From: Phaffia rhodozyma
Lineage: Eukaryota; Basidiomycota; Tremellomycetes; Cystofilobasidiales; Mrakiaceae
Assembly (NCBI GenBank): GCA_014706385.1
Contig: JACGZH010000001.1
Coordinates: 1,550,001-1,614,000, forward strand
Direction of reading: 5' to 3'
Length of the DNA stretch: 64,000 nucleotides
The position numbers and the translations under genes were made by a program. This document shows, one piece after another, positions 23,661 through 35,128 of this stretch (positions are counted from its first letter, which is position 1; every line of letters starts with the position of its first letter). The notes below the pieces were generated by a model that did not search any database, had not been told where the DNA came from, and saw nothing but the letters and a program-made list of their open reading frames with translations.

Positions 23661-26600
23661 TCATAAACTCCGAGTCGCTGGTACTCGGCGATAGAATCTA
23701 TAGAGAGATCGTTAAACAGAAATAAGAGCGGTTAGTAAACCATGTTGATGTGTAGTCGGCTTTCGCAAAGTACAAACGAAGATCTACTAACAGGATATAT
23801 GCGTTCTTCGTCTGATATGAGATAAGATTGAGAAGGTTATCATACAGCGTAAGCTAGACATCCAAACAAAGAAGACCATAGAAAATACATTAAACGAACC
23901 ATCACGTTTTTCTCATCCACATCGGTCACCGTTCTATCGTCGCAGTATTTCCAATTCTGTTGTGAACTCTTTACATACGCCGTATCTATTTAGTTGCCCA
24001 TCGATTATCGGTCAGTATTTCTTCTCGTCCAGTGACTGAGTCGAGACTGTCATACGTACAATGACCACTGCTCAGGCTTCCAGTATGGTTTGATACAGCA
24101 TCTATCAGCAGAAACCGGATCTACAAGTTAATAGACTGAACCTATCATTCAAAGACGATAAACTTAGACGCACAAAGTTCATAAACGTATGGAGGAGTCT
24201 GAGTTCGTGCGTCCCTCCTATACTTTGCCTGTAGATTTGGATCCGGTTTGTCCGACAACGGAGCGGGCATGTATTTCGTAAGGTCGAGGTATTTGATTGG
24301 AAAGTCTTGATTCACCAAAAATAATTCGAGTTACAAGATTGTTAGTCGGAAACAAAGGGGTAAAGAATCTGAGGAAGACAAGAAAACGAACCGACGACTG
24401 TCTCAGCCTTATCCCAAAACACGCCATTCTTGGACGAAAATCGTTTGAGGTGGATGAGTAGCACAGGCGGGAGTCGAGAGAGAGACAGGCTCTTGCTAGC
24501 CGTTCTCGGTTTCTTGCATTTCGGGCAATTCCAAGCGTTTCCTTTCTCCATCACTTCCTCTCGAACGAATGTATCTAGACACTGGTCAAGTGACACTCTG
24601 GTTTTCAATCGACTGGTCGGAACTGGCAAAGAGAGGTACATGAACGCGTCGTACGTTGTCGATGTCTAGTTAAAACGAAAAATGTATTTCTAGTTCCCAT
24701 GAGTCTCGCGATTGAAGAAGATAAAGAACCGAGGAGATAGGAGGACAAAAAGAAAGACGCAACGAACCTGATGGCATGTCAGACATTCCATCCTCGACCT
24801 GTACTGTCCCTGGAACAGATCAACCACTACCGAGTCATTTCTTTTCTGATAGATCACCCATTCTTTTTCGCCCGCTACTTGAGGCGGAAGGGCATTCAAC
24901 TCTGCCTCTCGCTCAGACGTCATAGGGACAGGTTCGGGTCGGACAAGGACTCGGTTGAGATCTTCGTGAAGACCGTCGAGTAGGAAGGCGAGGAATTCTT
25001 GAGAGTCGTGTTGTTCGGTACCGTCAAAGATCGGTGAGAACTTGACGATCGATTTTCTAAAAGATAGCGGTTGAACAAAATGAAACTCTCTTGACCAAAG
25101 AGTCGAAATCAACGAGCAGTACGCCTGAGCCAGATTTCCTTTCGTGCCCAATACATTTGATGTGTTCACCGCTCGTTTCCAGCGACCATCTATGAACAGA
25201 GCAAAGGAGAAGCAGGATCAGTCACCCAGCGAGCAATGTGATGTAAGAAAACAGATATACAGACCTCTGAAGAACGTAGAGAAAGGTACAGTAGCACTTA
25301 AACATTGCAATGTTGAATTTTGATAACAAGTGTTTCCCAAATTCTTCAACCCGCTCATTCCCACAAATTCATTTCCCCAATAGACGACCTCTCGCTCATC
25401 CGTTCTCCCCTGACCGAGTCCTGTTTGCCCGTAGGTCTGTCCGTCCAATAAACTTATCGAGCTTGACCTTCTCACAGGAACGACTGCTCCTCTGCTAGAC
25501 TGTCTCTCTAGCGAAGGCGCTGCTGCCATCGGTGGCTGTTGAATCCCTAGACCCAGACCTGTCTTCAAGTTTGGATAGTCAATGCTCGGCCTAGCTGAAT
25601 GATGGGAGGTGATCGAGCTTAGAGTAGGTCCTGAAAGAGAGCTTGGTCCCGCGGAAGGAGAAGATGAGGAAATAGGAGGTTGATAGGGATAAGGAGCACC
25701 TGAATACGCCTGGGAAGCCTGGTCTATATAATCTGTCCGTCTTCTTGAATTAGGAGAGGCAGTCGAAGGCGATGCTAGTGGCGGGGGCGATGTTAACACT
25801 GGTGCCGGGTATGTCAACGAGGAGCTAGCAGTATTGGCACTTGACGATGAGGGACGGGGGAGAGAAGGATAAGTGTAATCTTTCGAAAACGGCTCGTAGA
25901 TTGTAGAGGGTGGCGTAAAGGTGGAGGGAGGTTGGTAAGACGCTTGGGAAGATGTCGTCTTGTAGATGAAAGTTGAAGCATATTCGCATATCAGCACTAG
26001 CCCAACAGTAATTTCGCGTTGCGTCATGATCAGAAGAAGTAAAAAAATCCAAACTGCACTCACCATCGGCTGATAGTTTCGGCTCAGATTTAGAGGAGGA
26101 GATGAAACGGAGAGAGGAGTTGAAGTCGAAGCGTTTGAACCCATTCTTTGAGGAACCGACACAGGAGGAATCGGATCTAGTGAGCCAGATCCTTGTCTAG
26201 TCGGTATACTACGAATGCAATAGATGTTTGGTCAAGACCACCGGACCAATCATGATGCAATCCCAAGATGAGAAGGGAGGAGAGGAGCAAGGGAAAGCAA
26301 AGCAAAGAATAAGAAGACGCACCTAGGAATCAACGGTTTCATTACTCCTAATCCTCCAAACCCACTGGGTGGCAGTCTACATTCACTTTCCCACCCTTCC
26401 CATCCACCCATCAGCACTACTGGCGCTCTCTTCAATGTCTGACCACCGAATTCTCGCTCATAGATCATCTCTCCCAACCGGCCGACCGTTCCTTCTTTTA
26501 CTTCTTTCCGTCCACCAGCCTGGTTGTATATGACGACGAGATCAAAGGATGCTCGTTGGTGAAACGCCGAGTCCGGAGGGAGATGCCCTCCAAGTTGAGT

Positions 26601-28728
26601 GGACGAAAGCGATGTCGATGAGTTTAACCATTGAGGATCGACGTTGACGATCTCTGGCAAAGGGGATTCTTGTAGCGAGAGAGGATGGGGTATATGGCCC
26701 TGTCTGAATTCTGCGTAAGGCCGAACATCCAACAAGAGGATGCGGGCTGATGTTTGAGTAAGATATTGACGAAGGGCAGAAGCGAAGATTGTGTTGGCAA
26801 GCGGAAATTCTGGTTTTGAAAGCCTACCGGCTCCAGTCCCTGTGGACGAGGAGGATGACGATACAGACATGGATGCTGAAGGATTTTCAGCCGATGAAGA
26901 GATTGTGGATGTGTGACCGAGTGAAGCCAAGTTGACAGAGGACGAGCCGGACCCCGAAGACGTAACAGACAACGAGGGCGGCTGGCCAAGTTCTAGGCCA
27001 TGCAAGTCGATAGCCGAGGAGGGATTATTCGAAGAGCCGACTACTCCTCCACTGATGCTGGTACTACTCACCGGAGATGAACTAGTTGAAGTAGGAGCAT
27101 GATGGAGCCCGGAGGAGAGTGAAGCCGCATTCTGAGGAGGTGACGGTAATGGCCGAGATCCTTTGACGGGCAACGATGTGGGGGCATCAGGCAAGATTGG
27201 AAACCCGTTTGAGATATTGTCGCCATTTTCTGATGATGGATTAAATTTGTTAGTCAAACCTGAGGGTGGCGACGACGACAAATTACCATTCATGATGGGA
27301 ACAGCCACGGAAGACCGTCTGGAAGGTCCGTTAGAGGGAACGACTGGAGGCTCGACAAACTTTGTGCCAGTCTCAAACTCGATGATACTTGGGAATTGAT
27401 GTTCGAATGTTGTGGCATCAAATGGTGTATTTGGCTCTAGAATTTGGGAGAAATTGATCTCTGTGTCTCTATCTTCTCTCTCTTGTTGTGCTGCTTCTAT
27501 GAATGGAGCGGAAGCGATGATAGGGGATACATTCGCCGACAGCGTAGAGGGCTTGAAAGGTTTCGGAGGGGGCTGAGACAAGCGAGGTTGATATTGTTGC
27601 GTTGGAGACAGAGGTGGAGGTGACTGATGCCTAGGTGGCGGAAGGGAAGCGGAAGGCGAGTGAGACGAATGGTTTGTGGCATTTATTGGTTGAGAAGGCG
27701 CCACTTGGGATTCGGACGGGGAGAGCGGATTCACAGAAGGCTGCGAAGACGAGTGGGAAGGAGTGACACCTTTTCCAGGAAACATAGAAGATACTCCAGA
27801 GGGTGAAGTCCCATTGAATGGACTCGATCCGCTGAACTTTTCTATACCTGGTGAAACCTGACCGGAAGAAGTCTTGTACCCGTTTAACCCATCTAGCCCG
27901 GATGACTTCACGAGAGGAGCACGTTTAGCGGCTGATACCGGCGTCCCACTACCGGTATCGAGTCCTGCGCCTGCAAGAGCTGCCATTCGTTGTTTTATGC
28001 TCATCGGAGCAGCGCTAGGGGGTGAGGAAGGGGATGATAGGGATGTCGGATCGGGATGCATGGTAGCCGATGACGAAGACACCGAAGAGCGCTTACGTGC
28101 CTGATCTCGAGCAGTGAGGATGTGTTCTGCTTCACTGACGTTTCTCTTGAATTCGTCCGAAGTCTATTGAGAGGCAGAGAAATCAATGACGGACGATGAG
28201 TCGTGGCGGATAACATGAGGTGAAAGAGACCAGCGGCAAGCAAGTAAGGCGGTGAGCTACAGAAGCTCGGGAGGCGACAGAGAGGACAGAGCATACTGAC
28301 CGTAAGTCGAAGTAGTGGGAGGAGAGTTTTTGAGTTCTCTGTTCCCTGGGCCGATGAATGGTTAGATGAGACCGAATTTAGTTCGACAAGCTGTAGGGCG
28401 ATACTTTGGGCGATACAACATGGAAAGGTAACGAGAAAGAAGGAGAGACCAGAAGATTCTATGTTTCAGCATCGCAGTAGGCATCCTAAGCTTTGGAAGC
28501 ATAAACAAGAACCTACTTAGCAGCCTTTCTAGAATATACAAAGAACGTCTCCCAGTCCTGGTTGTCTTGTGCAAGCTTTGCCTGTGTGAGTAAGGTAAGG
28601 GCGGACGAGACGAGTACTTTCGGAGAAAACGATCTCAAGTCGGGCTGGTTGTCGACCCTCGCAAGGTGCTTGAGATCGGGTACGGACTTGTTTGCAAACT
28701 GACCAGAATTGGGAGATGCCAAGGGCAT
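23661..28728 (-). CDS. Ubiquitin carboxyl-terminal hydrolase with N-terminal USP8-type helix bundle and rhodanese domain (Doa4/Ubp5-like)
   Basis: Cysteine protease that removes ubiquitin from proteins; the domain order is that of Doa4/Ubp5 and animal USP8, which act at endosomes and the proteasome. From ATG 28728 the N-terminus (SVPDLKHLARVDNQPDLRSF, WETFFVYSRKAAK) is a USP8-dimerisation/MIT-like helical region. A very long Ser/Pro-rich linker follows (28082-26990). The rhodanese domain is near 26860-26400 (ARILLLDVRPYAEFRQGHIP); its active-site loop region reads DLVVIYNQAGG with no visible cysteine, so it is likely a binding module. A second Ser/Pro/Tyr linker precedes the catalytic core. 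The Cys box reads GMSGLKNLGNTCYQNSTLQC (near 25330). The core continues FDGTEQHDSQEFLAFLLDGL and Zn-ribbon-like CPKCKKPRTASK. The His box is NHTGSLSSGHCT, where the family usually has GHY. The last exon ends FYRRVPATRSL at TGA 23661. About a dozen introns. Confidence 0.88.
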
Positions 28729-29047
28729 GTATGTTGTCGTTTATAGCTTATCGATGAATAGCTGGTGTCGTGCAGTGAAAGAAAGGAAGCAAGATGTCAC
28801 TATAAGTTTCCGAAGTGGCTCAAGAATGGAGGTCAATGTTGATGGTGAACACCGGATGAGATGAACGATGAATAATGAACGAGATGCCGGAGCAAGTCAG
28901 CGGGGCCACCGTGAGAAGGTGAGTTCATTGGGAAATTTCAATAGGAATTTGTAGTTGTACTTGTAATCAATTTTCAATTTCTTCTATTCTTTTTTTCTTC
29001 TGTCAACCTTTCTTTCGTTCACCTTCATCCCTCACCTATCAAAAGCA
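28729..29047. promoter_or_regulatory. Divergent promoter region, ubiquitin protease / NUP35
   Basis: 319 bp between two divergent start codons. The half near the plus-strand gene is pyrimidine-rich. No specific factor site was recognised. Confidence 0.4.
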
Positions 29048-30744
29048 ATGTCCAAGGCTCCGTCTTCCTGGTGGGCGATCGATTCGTCCGTCAACGGTCA
29101 GGCTAACTCTGTATCCTCGGCTTTTTCTTACGGAAACCATTCCTTGCTGGACGATAAGATGGACGAACCAGAGGTTGCACCTAACCATTTACCTGGCTAT
29201 CTGACATCCAGCATGAAGGGGGTTTGTTCTCTCTTTCGTTCTTGCATTTTGTCTTGATGATGAATTTACTTACTTTCCTCATTTCTTTCCCTTCTTCTCA
29301 TCTGATATGCAGACACCTCCGGGAGCACAAAGTCCAGAGACTCCCAACAGAGCAAACCCAACATTAAATTCGTCGTCCTCGTGGCTCAACAATGGCAGCA
29401 ACAACAACGGACAGTCACTCAACCATTCAGGGTCTTTTCGTACAAATTCCGGCCTCCCTAGCCCTCCGTCCACCCGATTTGGTTCTGGAGGACTGTTTGA
29501 TCGGTACGATTCTGCTATCGACATCGTACATATATTCTTCTCCTCGTTCTGAAATGCAAACTCACGCTGTATGTTTCTTAGAACATCGCCATACAATTCG
29601 CCTAGAGTAGTCAACTCGCAGCCCCTTCGAGTGACCGTCGCTCCGTCCCAAGACTATGCGCCCCCTACCGCTTCGCTTGAGGACGGAGATATGGATTCTG
29701 GAGATATCGAGGTACGTTAGCATGTAATCCGTTGACTTCCTGTTTGAGAACAAGGGAAATAGTGGAATGGTATATCCTTACCCTTGCTTGTTCATCTGTC
29801 TTCTTGTTCGTGATCATGTCCTCAACAGTACTCGTCATCTCCTCGTCAAAAGTGAGTGGTTCGGACTCATATCACTAGCTTTTCTCTCATCATCTCATCT
29901 GACAATTCACCTCCGACCGTCCTTTTTTGTTCGAATCTAGTCAAAACTTTTACTCCTCGTTCTCCCAGCCATTACAGCAAAACACCCTCTCCACCGCTAC
30001 CTCTATCCCCCCACCAGGCCCTTCTTCGTCTTCCTCTTCTTTGCTTCTCACTACAGTAACCATCTTTGGACCTCCATCATCCCTCCTCGACCCACTCCTT
30101 CAGCATTTCTCCCAATTCGGAGAGATTGTCTCGGCTCTTCCCGATCCTAATGGTGGAAACTGGATTAGCGTGACATTCAAGACGGAAGCCGAGGCAGAGA
30201 GGGCGATTAAACATAATGGGGAGGTCCTCGGAGGAGTTTGGATGATCGGGGTCAAGTGGGCGGTGAGTTCTACAGCGTTCCGATGTCTGCGTCCTAGAAA
30301 CATGAATTGGGATATGTATTCTCATCATTCATTAACTTGTATTTCTTGCTTGTTTGGCTTTATACATGTCTTTGACAGGATCCTCATCACCCATCTAGCT
30401 CCAGACAAGGTCTCCTCAGCCCATCTCATCCAGCCACGCCATCTCTTTCGACCAGTCCGTCTCACTTGCAACTGTCCTCTTCTCCTAAACCCGGCATGCC
30501 ATCCACTCCAAAACAGAGCTCGAGCTCGGCTTCGACTTCAGCGAACGGAAGACCGATTCAGTTGGCTCCTTCCAATTCGGCGTTCAGAAGATTAAACCAG
30601 ACTCCCTCTTCCCCTGCTGTAGCCCGATCTTCGGGAGGAGGGTCGGCGATGACGACTGTGTCAGGTTCTGCGACCGGGACTCAGGGGTCTCAGGGAGGAG
30701 GAGGAATCATAGGAAAGTTGGGAGAATTGGTGTTTGGATTCTAA
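29048..30744 (+). CDS. NUP53: Nucleoporin Nup35/Nup53
   Basis: Inner-ring nuclear pore protein that links Nic96/Nup93-type scaffolds to the pore membrane. The start MSKAPSSWWAIDSSVNGQAN opens a Ser/Asn/Pro-rich region with LPGYLTSSMKG. The central RRM-like (MPPN) domain lies near 30040-30270: TTVTIFGPPSSLLDPLLQHF, FGEIV, GGNWISVTFKTEAEAERAIK and GVWMIGVKW. The C-terminus is low complexity and ends GGGIIGKLGELVFGF, an amphipathic helix like the membrane-binding tail of Nup53/Nup35 proteins. Splicing joins GVKWA to DPHHPSSSRQGLLSP after 30261. About five short introns. Family call rests on the MPPN fold plus the terminal helix. Confidence 0.88.
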
Positions 30745-30927
30745 GATTGCAAGCAAGCAATAATTGGGAAGGAGGCAGCTCGTTTCTCTTCTTTTTGTTA
30801 TCTTATACATCGCACTGTCCGAGATAGAATGGTCGTGTGCTCTCACTCTCTCTCTCTTCCGAATCTAATGACGTGTATCCTTCTTGTTCTTGAAACTGAG
30901 TGGCCTAATCGGTATCGATAATTTTTT

Positions 30928-33900
30928 TTAATAATGTTCCATCCGAAAAAGTTCGTAAACCTTTGCGCTTAACGCTCTTCCAATCGACCGTCTTCCTACG
31001 CCCTGGATTGTGTCCGCCAACAAGTTCTTCGCCATAGGCACCCTGTCCTGTTGTCGTTTCCCCTTCCCTGGTTCGAGACTGATTCCTGAAACCGTAGTCG
31101 CTTCGGTAAGCTTAGCCTCTTCCCTTTCTGCCGTCTGAAAAGCTCTCCATAGACTCATAGGAGTTCGATAAACCTCGACGACGGCGCCCACTTTTTCTGC
31201 ACTCATCCCTTGTATGGTTAACAACATCCTACACCAAAGTTCGTGCAGTGTCAATGAGTTTGATTTAGAGTTTAAATCAACATAGGCGCTGTAGGATATA
31301 AGATGAGGCGTCGAGGCGGAGTGATTTCGGAGATAGGACTGGAGGGACAGGTAGGTTGATCGAGAAATATTTCTATCAGGGATGATCGTCAAATTTGCGC
31401 CCTATCGAGAAAGGAAGAGAACCGATTTTGTGGAGTTAGTGATGCGTTCCAGATATGAAGAAGAAAAGGTAAAGACAACTTACCTCGTGAAGGGTTTTGA
31501 TTGTATCATGCATACACCTCAGATATTCAACTGTGGCATCTAAACTCTGGGTCCTTTTCACGAAGAACCCTTCAACGACTTGAGTAGACGAGACTGCCGT
31601 TGCGATCTGAGGTGCCCAAACCTGTTCTTGATAGGCGACATTGTAATCTTCGATGAGATAAATCACTTGGCCGATTCCAGAGTTCCTTAGTCGATGCTGT
31701 TCGGTTTAAATGCACAGGACACCACACTCTCTCATCAGGTCGACCTGATCACAAACGCACTCTTGAGAAACAAACGCCGGCCTTACCTTTTGTTCGTGAA
31801 ACCTTCCGTCCTTGATACTCATGATCAAATCATCCAACCTCTTCCTTTCTACCACAAAATCTAAAACCACCTCTTCTTCCAACCCCGTTCCAAACCCATC
31901 CCTTCTCTTCGCTATCCACACCATGTCACCCACAGGTAACGCTCTTCCTTGAACATCCACGCCTGTCAGCTTAATCTTGTCTAAGAACGCGTCTCTCTCG
32001 GACCTCGATTGGACTTCTCGTGTATCGAGAAGGAGGAGGATGTCGTACGAGCCAGCTTCCCATGTGATGGGTTTCATTGTCTTAAAATCTATCGGCATCT
32101 CGTTCTCGGCAATCACACCACCCCTCGGCTCGTCAGATGTCATTCCTACTCCTGTTTGTGTAGTTGTTGTCGTCGGTAGAGGAGTAGTTGAGTAGTTTCG
32201 GTTCTCATCAGACTCGTGAAACACAGACGACAGAGGAATCGGGACTTCTAGGCGATGCTGTATCGAGTTGGATCTAGCTATCAATGAACGCCCAAGTCCA
32301 GATATGGGCAATGGCGCGGGTCCTGATAAATTCGAAGATTTTTGTGGTCCCAAAGTTTGATGGCCAACGCTTGAGATGGAGATATCAAGCACCTGAGTTT
32401 TGAACGATGAATCCAATAGTCGGGTCTGATGCCCCGAGGAAACACTCCGGTTGAAAGTTGAATCAGCTTTGGCTGACTCAGGTATGGAAGCAGAGGCGGA
32501 GGTCGATCGAAGTAATCTAGAATTCTGACTTCTTGTTACTGAAAGCGGAATTACATCCGGGTTCGATGGTTGAGGAGGGATAATTTGTGGTTGATGGAGG
32601 ACATTCGGCAACCCTAGCCCTAACGTTCGATTAGTAGCCGGTAATGATGATGCAGCGCCATTCAAAAGGTGTTGATCTGGAAACCCAATGGCAATTCTAG
32701 GGACGTCCGCGACAGGTACCCACCCGAAAACAGTTGGCCGATTTGTAGGATCTCGTCCTGAGGGTGCATCCTCAGCATCGACGACGCTTGCTTTGACAAA
32801 ACTCAGTTGGTGTTGGGAGGAGAGAAACTCGATCCGAACAAGCTGCTCGCCACTGTCATCGACTTTGATACGGGCCTTATCAATCTCACGAATCCTATTA
32901 CTTCCTCGATCTACCGCCGAAGAAGGATACAGATGTATAGCAACATATTTAGATGAAATGATACGTGAATCTTGATGACGGTTTATCGAGAGAGCACTGA
33001 CCAAGGAAATGAAATCCAAACTTCTCATTTGCGCTTGTAGACTGGTGGTTCGTCACTGGAGTTCTAGAGACCCCATCGAACCGAGATTTATCACTAGAGC
33101 GTTGTACTGATCCACTGAGTGTATCGAACGGAGGTATAACATTCCGAAGAGGCGGTTCTGTTCTTGTGAGTGGGTCCGCTTGACGCTGATGTTCGTGATA
33201 AGGAACTCTATCCGGTCGGTCTCGTGAATTTGCGAAACCTTCCAATGATGCGCGCAATTGACAAGCTAGTTCACTATTCACAACAGTGGTTCAGAACACA
33301 ACCCTGTCAGTTAGAAAGTTCTTCTTTGATTGAAATCAGAAGCTGATAGCACGTACTATCCTAATTCTGTGAGGGACCACCTAGCTGGCTGACCTCTGGC
33401 GTAGATCAGCTCATGGTTCATTAACGTCTTTATCCTAGACCGTGCCAAAGAACAACCATTTTTCAGCCGACAGAAATACATAAAAGAGAAGTTCGGCCTG
33501 CATCGCAAGATTGCCTGTTCCATTACACATTTGATTGAATGAAGACGAACCCATTCCAAGCGGTATGATGTTTTCCGGGTTCAGGCACGACGAAGCTCTT
33601 GAGACACCAACTATGCCTCGTAGCGATGTCAATGATATCTTGCTTTGTTACTGGAACGTCTTGATCTTGCTCGGTCGTATGAGACACAAGAGCTAAAAGG
33701 ATGGCATATGGTCCAGTGCCTTGGGCAGGCACGTACATCTTTGTTGTAGCGGTCTTCTTAGCTTTTTTGGCTTTGAGCGCGGATGGCCGAAGGGAATCCT
33801 TTTTACGAAGGAATGCAGGTTCGCCATTCTCAGATGATGATTCCTTGTCTTCATCGCTACCGTCTATGTTGGAGGTCATAGCTTTACGCTTAGATGGTGG

Positions 33901-34615
33901 AAGGAATTGGGATTGAGAACCAGAGCCAGAGGCGATGGGTTGGGACGGTGGGAAACCAAATTCAATATGATTGTCTTCTGGAAGTGGGCTTCGGGCTTGC
34001 GACAAGGGTACTGCTTTCTTGCGGGTCTTAGGAAGTCCCTCTGTATGGAGAATTTAGAAAGCATGAGGAACAAGACTTCGTGTACAGGTTGAAATCTGAT
34101 GATGGTGGTCCTGTTGGGAGATGAAGAGTACTGACCTGGTAAAGGTGGCTCCGATATCCCCGTTTGCTTACAGTGTGCTGCTAATTTTTTTGAAAGCCTG
34201 TCCACAGAACACCAGCAAGTTGAGAGATTGAATATTTGCTTTTTTTTAGCATGTTAACAAGGAATAATCCGAACAACAATCATTGTGAGATCATACTAAC
34301 CTGTCGATGATCGTAGGTCCAACGCCTACTAACTGGGCACATTGGGCCGGGTGAATGAACTTGATCGGACAGAGTCTAAGTGAATTAGCAGCCTTGGCGT
34401 AAGTGCTCGCCGACTTCATTCCCTTCTCTTCCGCCTCGCCCCTCATCTCTTTTTATTTTGGTAAGAACAGGAACAAAACAAGAAGAAGGTAGCTGACTAC
34501 TGTTTTAGACACACCTGCTGGAGAAGAGGTCCTTCCAGCCAAAGGAAGGGAGCTTACCTTCAACCCATTCTAAGAATAGAGGATTTCCACAAACCGTCTT
34601 TGGCCTTGACGGCAT
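30928..34615 (-). CDS. MUS81: Crossover junction endonuclease Mus81
   Basis: Catalytic subunit of the Mus81-Eme1 structure-specific nuclease, which cuts branched DNA at stalled forks and in meiotic recombination. ATG 34615 gives MPSRPKTVCGNPLFLEWVE, the conserved N-terminal helix-hairpin-helix start. A basic linker (DGSDEDKESSSENG) and a winged-helix segment (GTGPYAILLALVSHTTEQDQ, DIIDIATRHS) follow. After a long Ser-rich spacer the ERCC4 nuclease is seen at 32090-31790: YDILLLLDTREVQSRSERDA, LPVGDMVWIAKRR and VVERKRLDDLIMSIKDGRFH, with the family ERK-x3-D metal site intact. Downstream come IGQVIYLIEDYN, VVEGFFVKRTQSLDATVEYL and the C-terminal tandem HhH (LLTIQGMSAEKVGAVVEVYR), ending VYELFRMEHY. 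At least eight introns. Four MluI cell-cycle boxes lie 120-180 bp upstream. Confidence 0.93.
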
Positions 34616-34734
34616 TTTTGAGGTCCAGCTTAATCGTGTTTGGCTTGAAAGGTTGCGATAGGGGAGAACGAGTTTGATCGTGTATTGAGATTTAGGAAGC
34701 TTGCTGGAGTTCTCGTGAAGAAGAAGCAAGACAC

Positions 34735-34795
34735 ACGCGTCGTACGCGTCACACCCTTTTCACGCGTCACCGATCGAGACGAGACAGAGACGCGT
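34735..34795. promoter_or_regulatory. Cluster of four MluI cell-cycle boxes (ACGCGT) upstream of MUS81
   Basis: The 6-bp palindrome ACGCGT occurs at 34735-34740, 34744-34749, 34762-34767 and 34790-34795. Three of the copies are followed directly by CA (ACGCGTCA), the classic extended form. In fungi ACGCGT is the binding site of the MBF complex (Mbp1/Swi6-type), which drives G1/S transcription of replication and repair genes. The MUS81 ATG is 120 bp from the nearest copy; the divergent P450 start is over 330 bp away, so MUS81 is the more likely target. Confidence 0.75.
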
Positions 34796-35128
34796 CAATA
34801 CGGTGGGAGAGGTGATGCCGAAGCTGGTTGACGAGATGATTCTCCTCTGTAGGCCAGGATATGATCATGCTCGGAACTGTACAACAATATGTTCATATAT
34901 GTCAAACAGATAGAGTCGAATCGATTAGAGGGAATGTTTAAATCGGTCTGCAGAGAAAGAGACCGGGAGTGATGAGATAATACAAGATAAACTATGTAAT
35001 AATCTAACGCATTTCCTTTTTGCCTCATAGGTTGCTTTCTTCTACAAATTGTTTCACCTTCTCTTATCCTTCTCCTTCCGACATACTCTGTTTCTCTCAT
35101 CAGATCGTGTGCATCACACAATCTACAG
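34796..35128. promoter_or_regulatory. Promoter side of the P450 gene
   Basis: About 330 bp between the MluI-box cluster and the P450 start. The final 120 bases are C/T-rich, as in other leaders in this window. No further gene or defined site was recognised. Confidence 0.4.
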
